Shown here: one piece after another, positions 1-6,913 of the stretch | Layout of the letters: each line of letters opens with the position of its first letter | How positions within the stretch are numbered: position 1 is the stretch's first letter | NCBI GenBank assembly: GCA_026388755.1 | Contig: JAPLJE010000415.1 | Location: 1 to 7,329, forward strand | Length of the DNA: 7,329 nucleotides | From: Deltaproteobacteria bacterium | GTDB taxonomy: Bacteria; Desulfobacterota; Desulfobacteria; Desulfobacterales; Desulfatirhabdiaceae | Direction of reading: 5' to 3' | Notes under the pieces: model-generated | What the model saw: only the letters and a program-made list of their open reading frames with translations | What the model was told of the DNA's origin: nothing | Databases searched by the model: none | Position numbers and translations under genes: made by a program

Positions 1-1142
1 ATAATCTTGGGCCTGACGGACAAGAGATTCATCTCGTGAAATACCTCAGGGATAAAAGTGTCGAAGATTACTTCCAGTCTTGTGAACTGGAGCAATTCCA
101 GCAGCCGTCCCAAACACGGGAACGAATATCAGGACCTGGCGAGTTTCACGTCCACCTGATGAAGCCATCGGAGGCTTTGGAAGTTTCCAGGTCGGCTTAC
201 AAAGCCTATGGCTACACATACTCCTATGAGCACATTTATTATCCGGATCGCATCGTGGAGCTGAACGAGAGCGGACAACTGATATCAGCAACGGCCGTAA
301 CAGTTGACGGAGAACTTGCGGGGCACTGTGCGATTTTCCGGTCAGATGCCGGGTCTCAAAGCGCGGAAATCGGCCAGGCTGTGGTAAAGCCGGAATTTCG
401 CGGACAAGGATGCCTGTTGCGCCTTACTGAATTCCTCATAAACGAGGCAAAAACCCGCGGCCTGACCGGCCTGTATGTCCATGCCGTGACAAGCCATGTC
501 TTTTCGCAACGGGTCGCCACGCGGCTTGACTTCACGGCATGTGCGTTACTGCTGGGTTATGTGCCGGCAAGTTTAACGTTCAGGGGTATTCGGGAAGAGC
601 TTGCCCAGCGTGAAACCTTCCTCGTGCAGTATAAGTATCTCGAAAAACCCGGCTCCTTGAAGCTTTATGCGCCATCAAAGCATAAGGACTTTATTGCGAA
701 GCTTTACGGCAATCTCGGCGTAACACCCCAATTCGGGGTCCCTGAAAAGTTGCCGGCGGCGGTTCTCCAATCAGAGTCCATTCTGAAAACCATGACCGCT
801 GCCTTAATGCCTCCGGGTTACGCATCCATAGAGGTACTTCGATGCGGAGAAAACATCGGCTCGGAGGTAAAAAACGCTTTAAAGGAATTTCGCCTGAAAC
901 ACTACGATGTTATCGCGCTGTATCTGGATCTCCGCGATCCGCTCACTTTTCACCTGGTTCCTGAGTTCGAAGCCATCGGCTTTTTCTTCGGCGGGATACT
1001 TCCCGGTGCATCCGTCGGGGAAGCGCTGGTGTTACAATACCTCAACAATGTTGCGATAGATTATGACGCAATCAAGCTGCATGCCGAAGCAAGCCGAGAA
1101 ATACTGGCCTATGTAAAGCTTCAGGATCCCAATCGCGGATAG
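1..1142 (+). CDS. GNAT-family N-acetyltransferase, 5'-partial; probably the C-terminal part of an anti-sigma-type ATPase/GNAT fusion
   Basis: A GTG at base 36 would give 368 residues, but the frame is open back to base 3 and no convincing ribosome binding site precedes the GTG. I therefore read the gene as truncated at the window edge. The codons before and across the GTG read GQEIHLVKYL, which resembles the last beta strand of RsbW/HATPase_c_2 domains (typically ...V.LVK.L). From the GTG, residues about 38-200 form a GNAT fold: the acetyl-CoA loop VVKPEFRGQG (116-125) fits the family Q/R-x-x-G-x-G/A motif, and EIGQAVV is the preceding strand. Residues about 260-360 look like a second, degenerate GNAT-like half, with FEAIGFFFGGILPG and LVLQYLNNVAIDYD. 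The likely role is acetyl transfer from acetyl-CoA to an unknown acceptor in the cytoplasm, perhaps regulated by the ATPase part. It ends at TAG, with an in-frame TAA six codons further on. It converges on the ABC operon. The GNAT call is firm; the fusion is inferred. Confidence 0.85.
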   Translation, partial: NLGPDGQEIHLVKYLRDKSVEDYFQSCELEQFQQPSQTRERISGPGEFHVHLMKPSEALEVSRSAYKAYGYTYSYEHIYYPDRIVELNESGQLISATAVTVDGELAGHCAIFRSDAGSQSAEIGQAVVKPEFRGQGCLLRLTEFLINEAKTRGLTGLYVHAVTSHVFSQRVATRLDFTACALLLGYVPASLTFRGIREELAQRETFLVQYKYLEKPGSLKLYAPSKHKDFIAKLYGNLGVTPQFGVPEKLPAAVLQSESILKTMTAALMPPGYASIEVLRCGENIGSEVKNALKEFRLKHYDVIALYLDLRDPLTFHLVPEFEAIGFFFGGILPGASVGEALVLQYLNNVAIDYDAIKLHAEASREILAYVKLQDPNRG

Positions 1143-1251
1143 ATACGTATACGGCTACTTTAAAGACAAATTCGGCGGGAAAGGATCGAGGAATTCCATC
1201 ATGCTGATGCTGGAAAATCCCCGACCCTTGGGAACGGTTGGCCTTTCTGGT
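1143..1251. other. Convergent intergenic gap
   Basis: This separates the plus-strand GNAT gene from the 3' end of the minus-strand binding-protein gene. Transcripts from both sides should end here, but I see no canonical hairpin followed by a T run on either strand. The only structure is a small palindrome, CATCA-TGC-TGATG (1197-1209), without a U tract. It is a weak candidate for a termination or 3'-end processing element. Confidence 0.5.
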
Positions 1252-2097
1252 TTACTGAATGGACGATTCCCAGTCCTTGGTTTCAAACCAGTAGTGTTTG
1301 ATCTCTTGCAGCCAGCCCTCTGCCGCAACGACCGTAATCCAGTTGTTGAAATAGTTGATGGTGTCATAGTCGCCTTTTCGGACGGCAAAACCGTTGGGCT
1401 CTTTGGTAAACGTCCCTTCGATGGGGATGAAAAGAGTTTCCGGATATTTCAGCGCCTGGAATGCCGGTGTCGGGGCAGAACCCACCATCGCATGGGCGTT
1501 GCCGTTGATCACTTCCAGATAAGCCTGGGATTCGTCGTCAAAGAGCGTCATTTTTGCTTTGGGCATGAATTTTTTGGCGGCGGCTACGGAAGTGGAGCCT
1601 AACCTTGCTGTCAGGATCACTTCCGGTCGGTTGAAATCCTCTATGCTTTTGAATCCGGCTGCCAGTTTTTTATTTGCGACAATGGCCTGTCCGGAGTAAT
1701 CATAGGGAATGCTGAAATTGACCTTCTGGTTTCGGTCCGGCCGAATTCCCATGCCGCCGATGATCACATCGAATTTGCCCGTCAGAAGGGCCGGAATGAT
1801 GCCCGCCCATTTGGTCGGAATAAATTCGACCTTGACGCCGAGATCGGCTGCCAGTCTTTTGGCCACATCAATTTCAAAGCCGACGAGTTGACCGTTTTTG
1901 TCGTTCATGGCCCAGGGAACAAAGGTGGACATTCCCACTTTCAGCACGCCACGTTTCATCACCTGCTCCAGGGTGCTTTCGGCAATGAGCTTGTTGTGTA
2001 TGTCTCCGGCAAGTGCCGGTGTAACAAAGCAGACAACCAGGAAAAGCGTGACAACGGCCAAAAGATCTACTGGCAGCAATGACGATTTGATTCTCAT
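1252..2097 (-). CDS. Periplasmic solute-binding protein of a polar amino acid ABC importer (SBP_bac_3 family)
   Basis: This 281-residue protein captures a substrate in the periplasm and delivers it to the permease pair encoded upstream. It has a Sec signal peptide: MRIK, a hydrophobic core at 11-27 and an AxA-type site after ALA30. The mature part starts family 3 style (STLEQVMKRGVLKVGM, 41-56), followed by LVGFEIDVAKRLAADLG (71-87) and a WAGIIPALLTGKFDVIIGG block (97-115). Arg122 in GIRPDRNQKVNF aligns with the arginine that holds the ligand carboxylate in HisJ-type proteins. The usual late DA-x-x-x-D motif is replaced by HAMVGS (202-207), so the Asp that normally holds the alpha-amino group is absent. 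The ATG at 2097 is chosen for its AAAGGAGG and for the clean signal peptide. An alternative ATG at 2130 overlaps the permease stop codon (TGATG) and has its own AAGGAG; it would add 11 residues. This is the last gene of the operon. The ligand cannot be assigned. Confidence 0.92.
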   Translation of the reverse strand: MRIKSSLLPVDLLAVVTLFLVVCFVTPALAGDIHNKLIAESTLEQVMKRGVLKVGMSTFVPWAMNDKNGQLVGFEIDVAKRLAADLGVKVEFIPTKWAGIIPALLTGKFDVIIGGMGIRPDRNQKVNFSIPYDYSGQAIVANKKLAAGFKSIEDFNRPEVILTARLGSTSVAAAKKFMPKAKMTLFDDESQAYLEVINGNAHAMVGSAPTPAFQALKYPETLFIPIEGTFTKEPNGFAVRKGDYDTINYFNNWITVVAAEGWLQEIKHYWFETKDWESSIQ

Positions 2098-2101
2098 AAA
2101 A

Positions 2102-2109
2102 CCTCCTTT
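2102..2109 (-). promoter_or_regulatory. Strong ribosome binding site of the binding-protein gene
   Basis: AAAGGAGG on the minus strand lies 4 nt before the ATG at 2097. It is the strongest Shine-Dalgarno of the operon. This fits the excess of binding protein over membrane components usual in such importers, and it supports 2097 over the coupled upstream start at 2130. Confidence 0.7.
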
Positions 2110-2129
2110 GGGTGTTAGGCGTTCATTCA

Positions 2130-3008
2130 TCAGGCTGTGCTCCTTCTCATGAAAATTTCCAGACGTTCCACTGCCAGCGACAGGCTGAGGGTCAGAATCA
2201 GGTAAAGGACCGTGATGGTGATCCAGCATTCAAAGGCCAGGTAGGTGGCGGCCATCAGTTCCATTCCCTGAAAGCAGAGTTCCGGGATCGAAATCACCGA
2301 AACAATGGCGGAATCCTTGATGGTGGATATAAATTGGCCGGCCAGGGGGGGCAGGATTCTCTGAATGGCCTGGGGCAGGATGACATACTGCATTTTCTGT
2401 TGCCAGGACAATCCCAGGGCATGGCATGCCTCGAACTGACCTTTCTCGATGGACTGAATACCGGCCCGGATGATTTCCGTGATATAGGCTGCCTCGAAAA
2501 TTGCAACGGTTACCATGGCTGAAATAAAAGCGGAGAAAAACCGCGGTGGCGCAAATAAAAATGTCATAACGCTTTGCGTACGTTCAGAGGCGTTTCTGGC
2601 AAAGTCATCCACGCCCAGAACCGGCATGATCTGATCGCTGACGAAAAAATAAAAGATAAAGATCAGCACAAGGGGAGGCGTGTTTCGAATCAGCTCCACA
2701 AACGTTCGGCCCAGCAGGCGCTTGAACAGGCTCTTGCTGATGCGGAAAAAACCGGCAACGGTCCCCAGAATCGTGGCCAGCAGGGTGGCCCAGATGCTGA
2801 GCCGAATCGTCGTAAAAAGGCCCTGCATCAATAGATTTGCCGTCCAATTGCCATTTGCGTCGATGCGGAACAGGTATTGGGGAATGGCGCCCCAGTTCCA
2901 TTTGTAATGCAGCCCGACGGTCATGCGGTAGCCGATATAGCCCAGGAGGGCGGTGACAACCAGCATAATAACGGCATCCAGCAGCGTAAATCTCGGCTTT
3001 TTCCTCAA
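2130..3008 (-). CDS. Polar amino acid ABC transporter permease (HisM/HisQ family), second permease of the operon
   Basis: This 292-residue inner-membrane protein is one half of the translocation channel. Hydrophobic segments lie at about 9-29, 62-88, 105-124, 157-180 and 222-245, with a last one at 262-280. The cytoplasmic EAA loop that docks on the ATPase is clear: EACHALGLSWQQKMQYVILPQA-type residues at 193-214, with the conserved Gly199. An IRNTPPL block (107-113) is typical of the family. Compared with its partner permease at 3815-4636, it carries about 30 extra residues between the third and fourth segments (about 125-155), predicted to lie outside the membrane. The start is TTG at 3008. 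An in-frame TGA lies eight codons upstream and the next Met (15) would cut the first membrane segment, so TTG is preferred although its ribosome binding site is weak. It starts 16 nt after the ATPase stop, which suggests translational coupling. Confidence 0.92.
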   Translation of the reverse strand: MRKKPRFTLLDAVIMLVVTALLGYIGYRMTVGLHYKWNWGAIPQYLFRIDANGNWTANLLMQGLFTTIRLSIWATLLATILGTVAGFFRISKSLFKRLLGRTFVELIRNTPPLVLIFIFYFFVSDQIMPVLGVDDFARNASERTQSVMTFLFAPPRFFSAFISAMVTVAIFEAAYITEIIRAGIQSIEKGQFEACHALGLSWQQKMQYVILPQAIQRILPPLAGQFISTIKDSAIVSVISIPELCFQGMELMAATYLAFECWITITVLYLILTLSLSLAVERLEIFMRRSTA

Positions 3009-3024
3009 AATGGCGCCTGTAAAT

Positions 3025-3792
3025 TCAAGTCAGGATCTGGCTGAGAAAGACCCGGGTTCGTTCCTCCTGGGGATCGTTGAAAAAATGCTCGGCCGTCCCC
3101 TCTTCCACGATTTTACCGTTTTCCATGAATATGACCCGGTCGCTCACCTCGCGGGCAAAGCCCATTTCATGCGTGACCACCACCATGGTCATCCCTTCTC
3201 TGGCCAGCGTTTTCATGACTTCCAGCACCTCGCCGATCAACTCGGGATCCAGAGCGCTGGTGGCCTCGTCAAATAACATGACCTTGGGCATCATAGCAAG
3301 AGCCCGCGCAATGGCAACCCGCTGCTGCTGGCCGCCGCTCAGCTGGGCTGGAAAGGCATCGGCTTTCTACGTGATGTTGACCTTGGCCAGCAGATCCATG
3401 GTCATTTCCGTGGCCTCTGCCCTGGTTTTTTTCCGGACCAACTGCTTGGCCAGATTGATGTTGTCGCGGACCGTCATGTGCGGAAACAGATTGAACTGCT
3501 GAAAGACCATGCCGACTTCTTTTCGAATTTCGAGCCTGTTATTCTTGTTGTCGTCCAGCGGAATGCCGTCAACCACAATGGATCCGCTGTCGATGTCCTC
3601 AAGGCCGTTCAGACATCGCAGGAATGTTGATTTGCCCGATCCCGAAGGGCCGATGACTACGACCACTTCACTGCGCCGGATATGCGTAGTGAAGTCACTC
3701 AGGGCCACGACGCCGTTGGAGAAGGTTTTACTGATTCTGTCCACGGTGATGATGTCAGAAGATCTCTTGGCATCAAACTGTTTATCCTGCAT
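3025..3792 (-). pseudogene. Polar amino acid ABC transporter ATP-binding protein, interrupted by an in-frame amber codon
   Basis: Read through one TAG, this is a complete 255-residue GlnQ/HisP-type ATPase that would power the adjacent permeases. Before the stop it has GPSGSGKST (Walker A, 48-56) and the Q-loop Gln98 in MVFQQFNLFPHMTVRDN. Codon 142 is TAG (3367-3369), after KVNIT. The same frame then continues with [20 protein letters not shown] (signature LSGGQ 151-155), [10 protein letters not shown] (Walker B and D-loop, 173-182), His208 in THEMGF (H-loop) and a normal C-terminus ending at TGA. Nothing is missing and there is no frameshift. The stop falls at a variable position where relatives usually have a charged or polar residue. 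The 141-residue product would bind ATP but lack the signature, Walker B and H-loop, so it should be dead. Translation restarting at the downstream Met codons would miss LSGGQ. The start ATG has AAGGAGG about 11 nt upstream. This could be a nonsense mutation, a sequencing error or readthrough. Confidence 0.88.
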
Positions 3793-3814
3793 TCGAAACG
3801 CTCCTCCTTAAGGA

Positions 3815-4636
3815 CTATGCCTGAACGCTGAGGTGATTCTCCAGGAAATTGACCAGAACCGACAGTGTCACGGTAACGGCCAGGTAAATGGCAGCAATCG
3901 TAAACCAGAGCTCGAAAGTCAGAAAAGTTTCAGCGATAATGACCTGGCCCTGCATGGTCAGGTCGTAAACGGCGATGATGCTGACCAGTGCCGAGTCCTT
4001 GATCAGGGATATTCCCTGGCTGGTCAGGGGCGGCAGAATTCGGCGGATGGCCTGAGGCAGAATAATGCAGCGATAGGTATCGAACCTGCTGAGTCCCAGG
4101 TTGTAGGCGGCTTCCCATTGTCCCTTTTGAATGGAGACGATTCCGGATCGAAAAATTTCCGAGGCATAGGCCCCTTCAAAGAGGCTGAGGGCCAGCACGG
4201 CGGAAAAAAACCGCTCGATCCCCAGGACCGGCCCCAGGACAAAATAGATAAAAAAGAGCTGAACCACCAGCGGTGTATTGCGGATGATCTCCAGATAGCA
4301 GCGCGCCAGAAAACGGGCCGAATGGGAGTCGGACAGCCGGAACAATGCCGCCGTCAGTCCGATGGCAAAGGAAAGCAGCAGGCTGATGCCGGAGATCTGC
4401 AAGGTGACCATCAGGCCCTGGATCAGGGGTCCGGCAGCCAGATGCCCGTTCACGAAAGTAAAGATGTACCGGGGAACGCGGTACCATTGCCAGTTGTAGC
4501 CGAGTCTCTCGGTTCCGGCGCTGATCAGCCAGATGACGGCCAGAATGACGGCCAGATATTTCAGGACATCGATGAGTACTGAGGGGTTGCGGAAAAACCG
4601 GATATTATTCTTTGATTTCTGGGACAGGCTGTTCAT
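3815..4636 (-). CDS. Polar amino acid ABC transporter permease (HisM/HisQ family), first gene of the operon
   Basis: This 273-residue inner-membrane protein is the likely channel partner of the permease at 2130-3008. Hydrophobic segments lie at about 22-40, 72-98, 117-138, 142-163, 203-225 and 243-263. After the first comes a periplasmic stretch with WQWYRVPRYIF (49-59), typical of the longer amino acid permeases of this family. The EAA loop is EAAYNLGLSRFDTYRCIILPQA-type (175-196) with Gly181. IRNTPLV (118-124) is also conserved. The ATG at 4636 overlaps the TGA of a 5-codon open frame (ATGA), and GGAAA lies upstream as a modest ribosome binding site. The gene ends in TAG 22 nt before the ATPase gene, whose AAGGAGG lies in that gap. 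It is first behind the promoter at 4702-4731, so the operon reads permease, ATPase, permease, binding protein. Confidence 0.93.
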   Translation of the reverse strand: MNSLSQKSKNNIRFFRNPSVLIDVLKYLAVILAVIWLISAGTERLGYNWQWYRVPRYIFTFVNGHLAAGPLIQGLMVTLQISGISLLLSFAIGLTAALFRLSDSHSARFLARCYLEIIRNTPLVVQLFFIYFVLGPVLGIERFFSAVLALSLFEGAYASEIFRSGIVSIQKGQWEAAYNLGLSRFDTYRCIILPQAIRRILPPLTSQGISLIKDSALVSIIAVYDLTMQGQVIIAETFLTFELWFTIAAIYLAVTVTLSVLVNFLENHLSVQA

Positions 4637-4656
4637 TCAGCAGTTTCCATTTTTTA

Positions 4657-4677
4657 GTTGCCTGTCTGCAGGGCAAC
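4657..4677. repeat. Inverted repeat in the 5' leader of the ABC operon
   Basis: GTTGCC (4657-4662) and GGCAAC (4672-4677) form a perfect 6-bp stem with a 9-nt loop, between the predicted promoter and the first permease. On the transcribed strand an A run follows it, not a U run, so it is not a terminator. It could be an operator for a dimeric repressor or a hairpin near the ribosome binding site. It may also be chance. Confidence 0.35.
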
Positions 4678-4701
4678 GGTCGCGATTTTATAAATGCCAT
4701 T

Positions 4702-4731
4702 GTTATATAAAAATGTTGGGTTTTAAGTCAA
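4702..4731 (-). promoter_or_regulatory. Predicted sigma70-type promoter of the amino acid ABC operon
   Basis: On the minus strand, TTGACT (4726-4731) is followed after 18 nt by TATAAC (4702-4707). TATATA (4704-4709) at 16 nt is an alternative -10. The spacer is A/T rich. Transcription would start near 4695, giving a leader of about 60 nt before the ATG at 4636. It is the best promoter-like match in the gap between uvrB and the operon, and it suggests that the importer is transcribed independently of uvrB. Confidence 0.65.
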
Positions 4732-4738
4732 CAGGATA

Positions 4739-4834
4739 CCGTGAAAATGATTTCCCGCGGGCCGTTTTCTCACCTCTGGAAGGCATCGGAAAGGGGTGCT
4801 TCGAGGAATTAGAAACGATTATGCCGTGAAAATG
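4739..4834. repeat. Pair of 11-bp direct repeats spanning the uvrB stop codon
   Basis: CCGTGAAAATG occurs at 4739-4749 and again at 4824-4834, inside the last codons of uvrB. The 74 bp between them hold the uvrB stop and a small interrupted dyad, GTGAAAA (4741-4747) against TTTTCTCAC (4765-4773), around the 8-bp palindrome CCCGCGGG (4754-4761). No T run follows, so a normal terminator for uvrB is not evident. The meaning is unknown. Confidence 0.3.
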
Positions 4835-6810
4835 GCTGTTTTACGAAGTTCCTTGATGTGGTCCCTGAACATGGCTGCCCGTTCAAAATCCAGGGCTTTT
4901 GCCGCCGCTTCCATTTCGCTTTCCAGCGATTCGATGATGCTGTCCAGTTCATCCAGGGTGCGAAAGGGTACTACGGATTCGGCCACTTTGCTCCTGGCTG
5001 TTTTGGCTGTGTCGCTGACGGTTTCAAACATGGAAGTGATTTCCTTGGTGATGGTTTCCGGAATGATGTGGTGGGTCTGGTTATAAGTCGTCTGGATGGC
5101 GCGGCGACGCAGCGTTTCATCCATTGCCCGGCGCATGGAATCGGTGATCTTGTCGGCATAGAGAATGACCTTGCCCTGAAGATTTCTGGCAGCCCTGCCG
5201 CATGTCTGGATCAGGGACCGTGTGGAACGTAAAAAGCCTTCCTTGTCCGCATCCAGAATCGCCACCAGCGACACTTCGGGGATGTCCAGCCCTTCCCGCA
5301 GCAGGTTGATGCCCACCAGAACGTCAAATTCCCCCAGCCGAAGGTCCCGGATGATATCCATCCGCTCCAGGGTGGAAATATCCGAATGCAGATAGCGCAC
5401 CCGGATTCCCAGATCCGTATAGTATTCGGTCAGGTCTTCAGCCATTCGTTTGGTGAGGGTGGTGACCAGCACACGTTCTTTCTGCTGGGTGCGTTTTCCG
5501 ATTTCCTCTAAAAGGTCATCCACCTGATGCTGGGCGCTTCGCACCTCGATTTCGGGGTCGATGAGTCCGGTGGGCCGGACGATCTGCTCGACCAGGGCGT
5601 CCTTGCCTTTTTCCATTTCGTAATCCGCGGGCGTTGCCGAAACATAGACCACCTGATGGATCCGGTTTTCGGATTCCTCGAATTTAAGGGGCCGGTTGTC
5701 CAGGGCGGACGGCAGCCGGAACCCATACTGAACCAGGGTGTTTTTTCGGGACCGGTCGCCCTGATACATGGCACGCATCTGCGGAACGGCGATATGGCTC
5801 TCGTCAAAAAAAACCAGATAATCCTCCGGAAAATAATCCAGAAGGGTCGGGGGGGGATCTCCCCGAAGCCTTCCGGTCAGGTGCCGGGAATAATTTTCAA
5901 TGCCGTTGCAGTATCCGATCTCCATCATCATCTCGATATCATAATGGGTTCTTTCCTCGATCCGCTGGGCCTCGATGAGCTTGTTTTCCTGCCGGAAAAA
6001 CGCAACCTGTTCCTTCAGTTCCACCAGAATGGAATTCACCGCCCGCTGCAGCGTGGTTTTCTGGGTGACATAATGACTGGCGGGGAAGATGGCGGTATGA
6101 CTCAGTTTCCTGAGAACCGTGCCTCTCAGCGGATCGATTTCATAGATGCCGTCAATTTCATCCCCGAAAAATTCCACCCGAACGGCCTTGTCTTCTTCGT
6201 AGGCGGGAAAGATTTCCACCCGGTCGCCCCGGACGCGGAACACCCCCCGGTGAAAATCCATGTCGTTTCGCTCGTATTGAATGGCAACCAGGCTTCGCAG
6301 AAAGGTGTCCCTTGGCATTTCCGTCCCGCATTCAATGGGAACCCTCATGGCCAGATAGTCTTCCGGCGCTCCCAGTCCGTAGATGCAGGACACGCTGGCC
6401 ACAACCAGGACATCCCGGCGCGTCAGGACCGACATGGTGGCGGAGTGGCGCATCTTGTCGATTGTTTCGTTGATCGAGGAATCTTTCTGAATATAGGTGT
6501 CGCTGGTGGGAATATAGGCTTCGGGCTGGTAGTAATCATAATAGCTGACGAAATATTCCACGGCGTTGTTCGGAAACAGCGAGCGGAATTCGCTGTAAAG
6601 CTGGGCGGCCAGGGTTTTGTTGGGGGCGATGACCAGGCTCGGCCTGTCCAGCCTGGCAATGACCTGGGCCATGGTAAAGGTCTTGCCGGACCCGGTCACC
6701 CCCAGAAGAACATGGTGCTTGTTGCCGGAAAGAAGATGCCGGCAGAGCAGCTCGATCGCCTGGGGCTGATCGCCCCTGGGAATAAACGGTGAAACCAGAT
6801 CAAATGGCAT
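4819..6810 (-). CDS. uvrB: UvrB, excinuclease ABC subunit B
   Basis: This 663-residue cytoplasmic DNA repair protein is the damage-verifying helicase-like subunit of nucleotide excision repair. UvrA loads it onto damaged DNA, and it then recruits UvrC for incision. Family hallmarks appear in order: the N-terminal [13 protein letters not shown] (7-19); Walker A GVTGSGKT (37-44); the beta-hairpin with [18 protein letters not shown] (90-107) that clamps DNA; Walker B-type FFDESH (334-339); YVSATP (389-394); [13 protein letters not shown] (501-513); motif [11 protein letters not shown] (535-543); and a C-terminal UVR motif (about 620-656, [16 protein letters not shown]) that contacts UvrC. Length and start match the family. 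The ribosome binding site is weak (GGTTGGG), and a short open frame ends 3 nt before the ATG, so coupled initiation is possible. I see no LexA-type box upstream. The gene looks intact. Confidence 0.98.
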   Translation of the reverse strand: MPFDLVSPFIPRGDQPQAIELLCRHLLSGNKHHVLLGVTGSGKTFTMAQVIARLDRPSLVIAPNKTLAAQLYSEFRSLFPNNAVEYFVSYYDYYQPEAYIPTSDTYIQKDSSINETIDKMRHSATMSVLTRRDVLVVASVSCIYGLGAPEDYLAMRVPIECGTEMPRDTFLRSLVAIQYERNDMDFHRGVFRVRGDRVEIFPAYEEDKAVRVEFFGDEIDGIYEIDPLRGTVLRKLSHTAIFPASHYVTQKTTLQRAVNSILVELKEQVAFFRQENKLIEAQRIEERTHYDIEMMMEIGYCNGIENYSRHLTGRLRGDPPPTLLDYFPEDYLVFFDESHIAVPQMRAMYQGDRSRKNTLVQYGFRLPSALDNRPLKFEESENRIHQVVYVSATPADYEMEKGKDALVEQIVRPTGLIDPEIEVRSAQHQVDDLLEEIGKRTQQKERVLVTTLTKRMAEDLTEYYTDLGIRVRYLHSDISTLERMDIIRDLRLGEFDVLVGINLLREGLDIPEVSLVAILDADKEGFLRSTRSLIQTCGRAARNLQGKVILYADKITDSMRRAMDETLRRRAIQTTYNQTHHIIPETITKEITSMFETVSDTAKTARSKVAESVVPFRTLDELDSIIESLESEMEAAAKALDFERAAMFRDHIKELRKTAIFTA

Positions 6811-6813
6811 AAA

Positions 6814-6888
6814 TTACCCAACCGTAATGCGTTCCATGTCTATCAATGATCCCCCCATGAGTTCTTCGAGAGTGGAGACAACGGGCAT
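6814..6888 (-). CDS. Hypothetical 24-codon open frame directly upstream of uvrB
   Basis: An ATG at 6888 opens a frame that begins MPVVSTLEEL and ends MERITVG before TAA, 3 nt ahead of the uvrB ATG. GGGG lies about 9 nt before its start. The frame is open back to a TAG just past the attC-like element, so it could also be read as the 3' remnant of a gene cut off there. The composition is protein-like, but I do not recognise it. It could be a leader peptide coupled to uvrB, a gene remnant or chance. Confidence 0.3.
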   Translation of the reverse strand: MPVVSTLEELMGGSLIDMERITVG

Positions 6889-6913
6889 CTCATACCCCAG
6901 AGACCTCTACCGG

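Noticed and set aside
1194..1215. Terminator between the convergent genes
   Set aside because: The CATCA/TGATG stem has only 5 bp and is not followed by a T run on either strand.
2098..2229. Longest N-terminal extension of the binding protein (start at 2229)
   Set aside because: It would overlap the permease by about 100 bp and bury the signal peptide behind 44 unrelated residues. The start at 2097, or possibly 2130, is better supported.
3833..4582. Long plus-strand open frame opposite the first permease
   Set aside because: It is Gln/Gly/Asp-rich without domains. The opposite strand encodes a clear HisM/HisQ permease with membrane segments and an EAA loop.
5849..5856. Run of eight G (C on the coding strand) inside uvrB as a phase-variation tract
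   Set aside because: It encodes the expected DPPPT stretch of UvrB, and the frame is intact. A single tract of eight in a housekeeping gene is not enough to claim phase variation.
5527..6792. 421-codon plus-strand open frame opposite uvrB
   Set aside because: It is the antisense shadow of UvrB, whose motifs are all conserved on the minus strand. The shadow has no recognisable domain and a Gly/His/Phe-rich composition.
6811..6910. SOS (LexA) box in front of uvrB
   Set aside because: I looked for CTGT-N8-ACAG and GAAC-N4-GTTC type sites in the gap and found none. LexA sites in this lineage vary, so absence is not proof.
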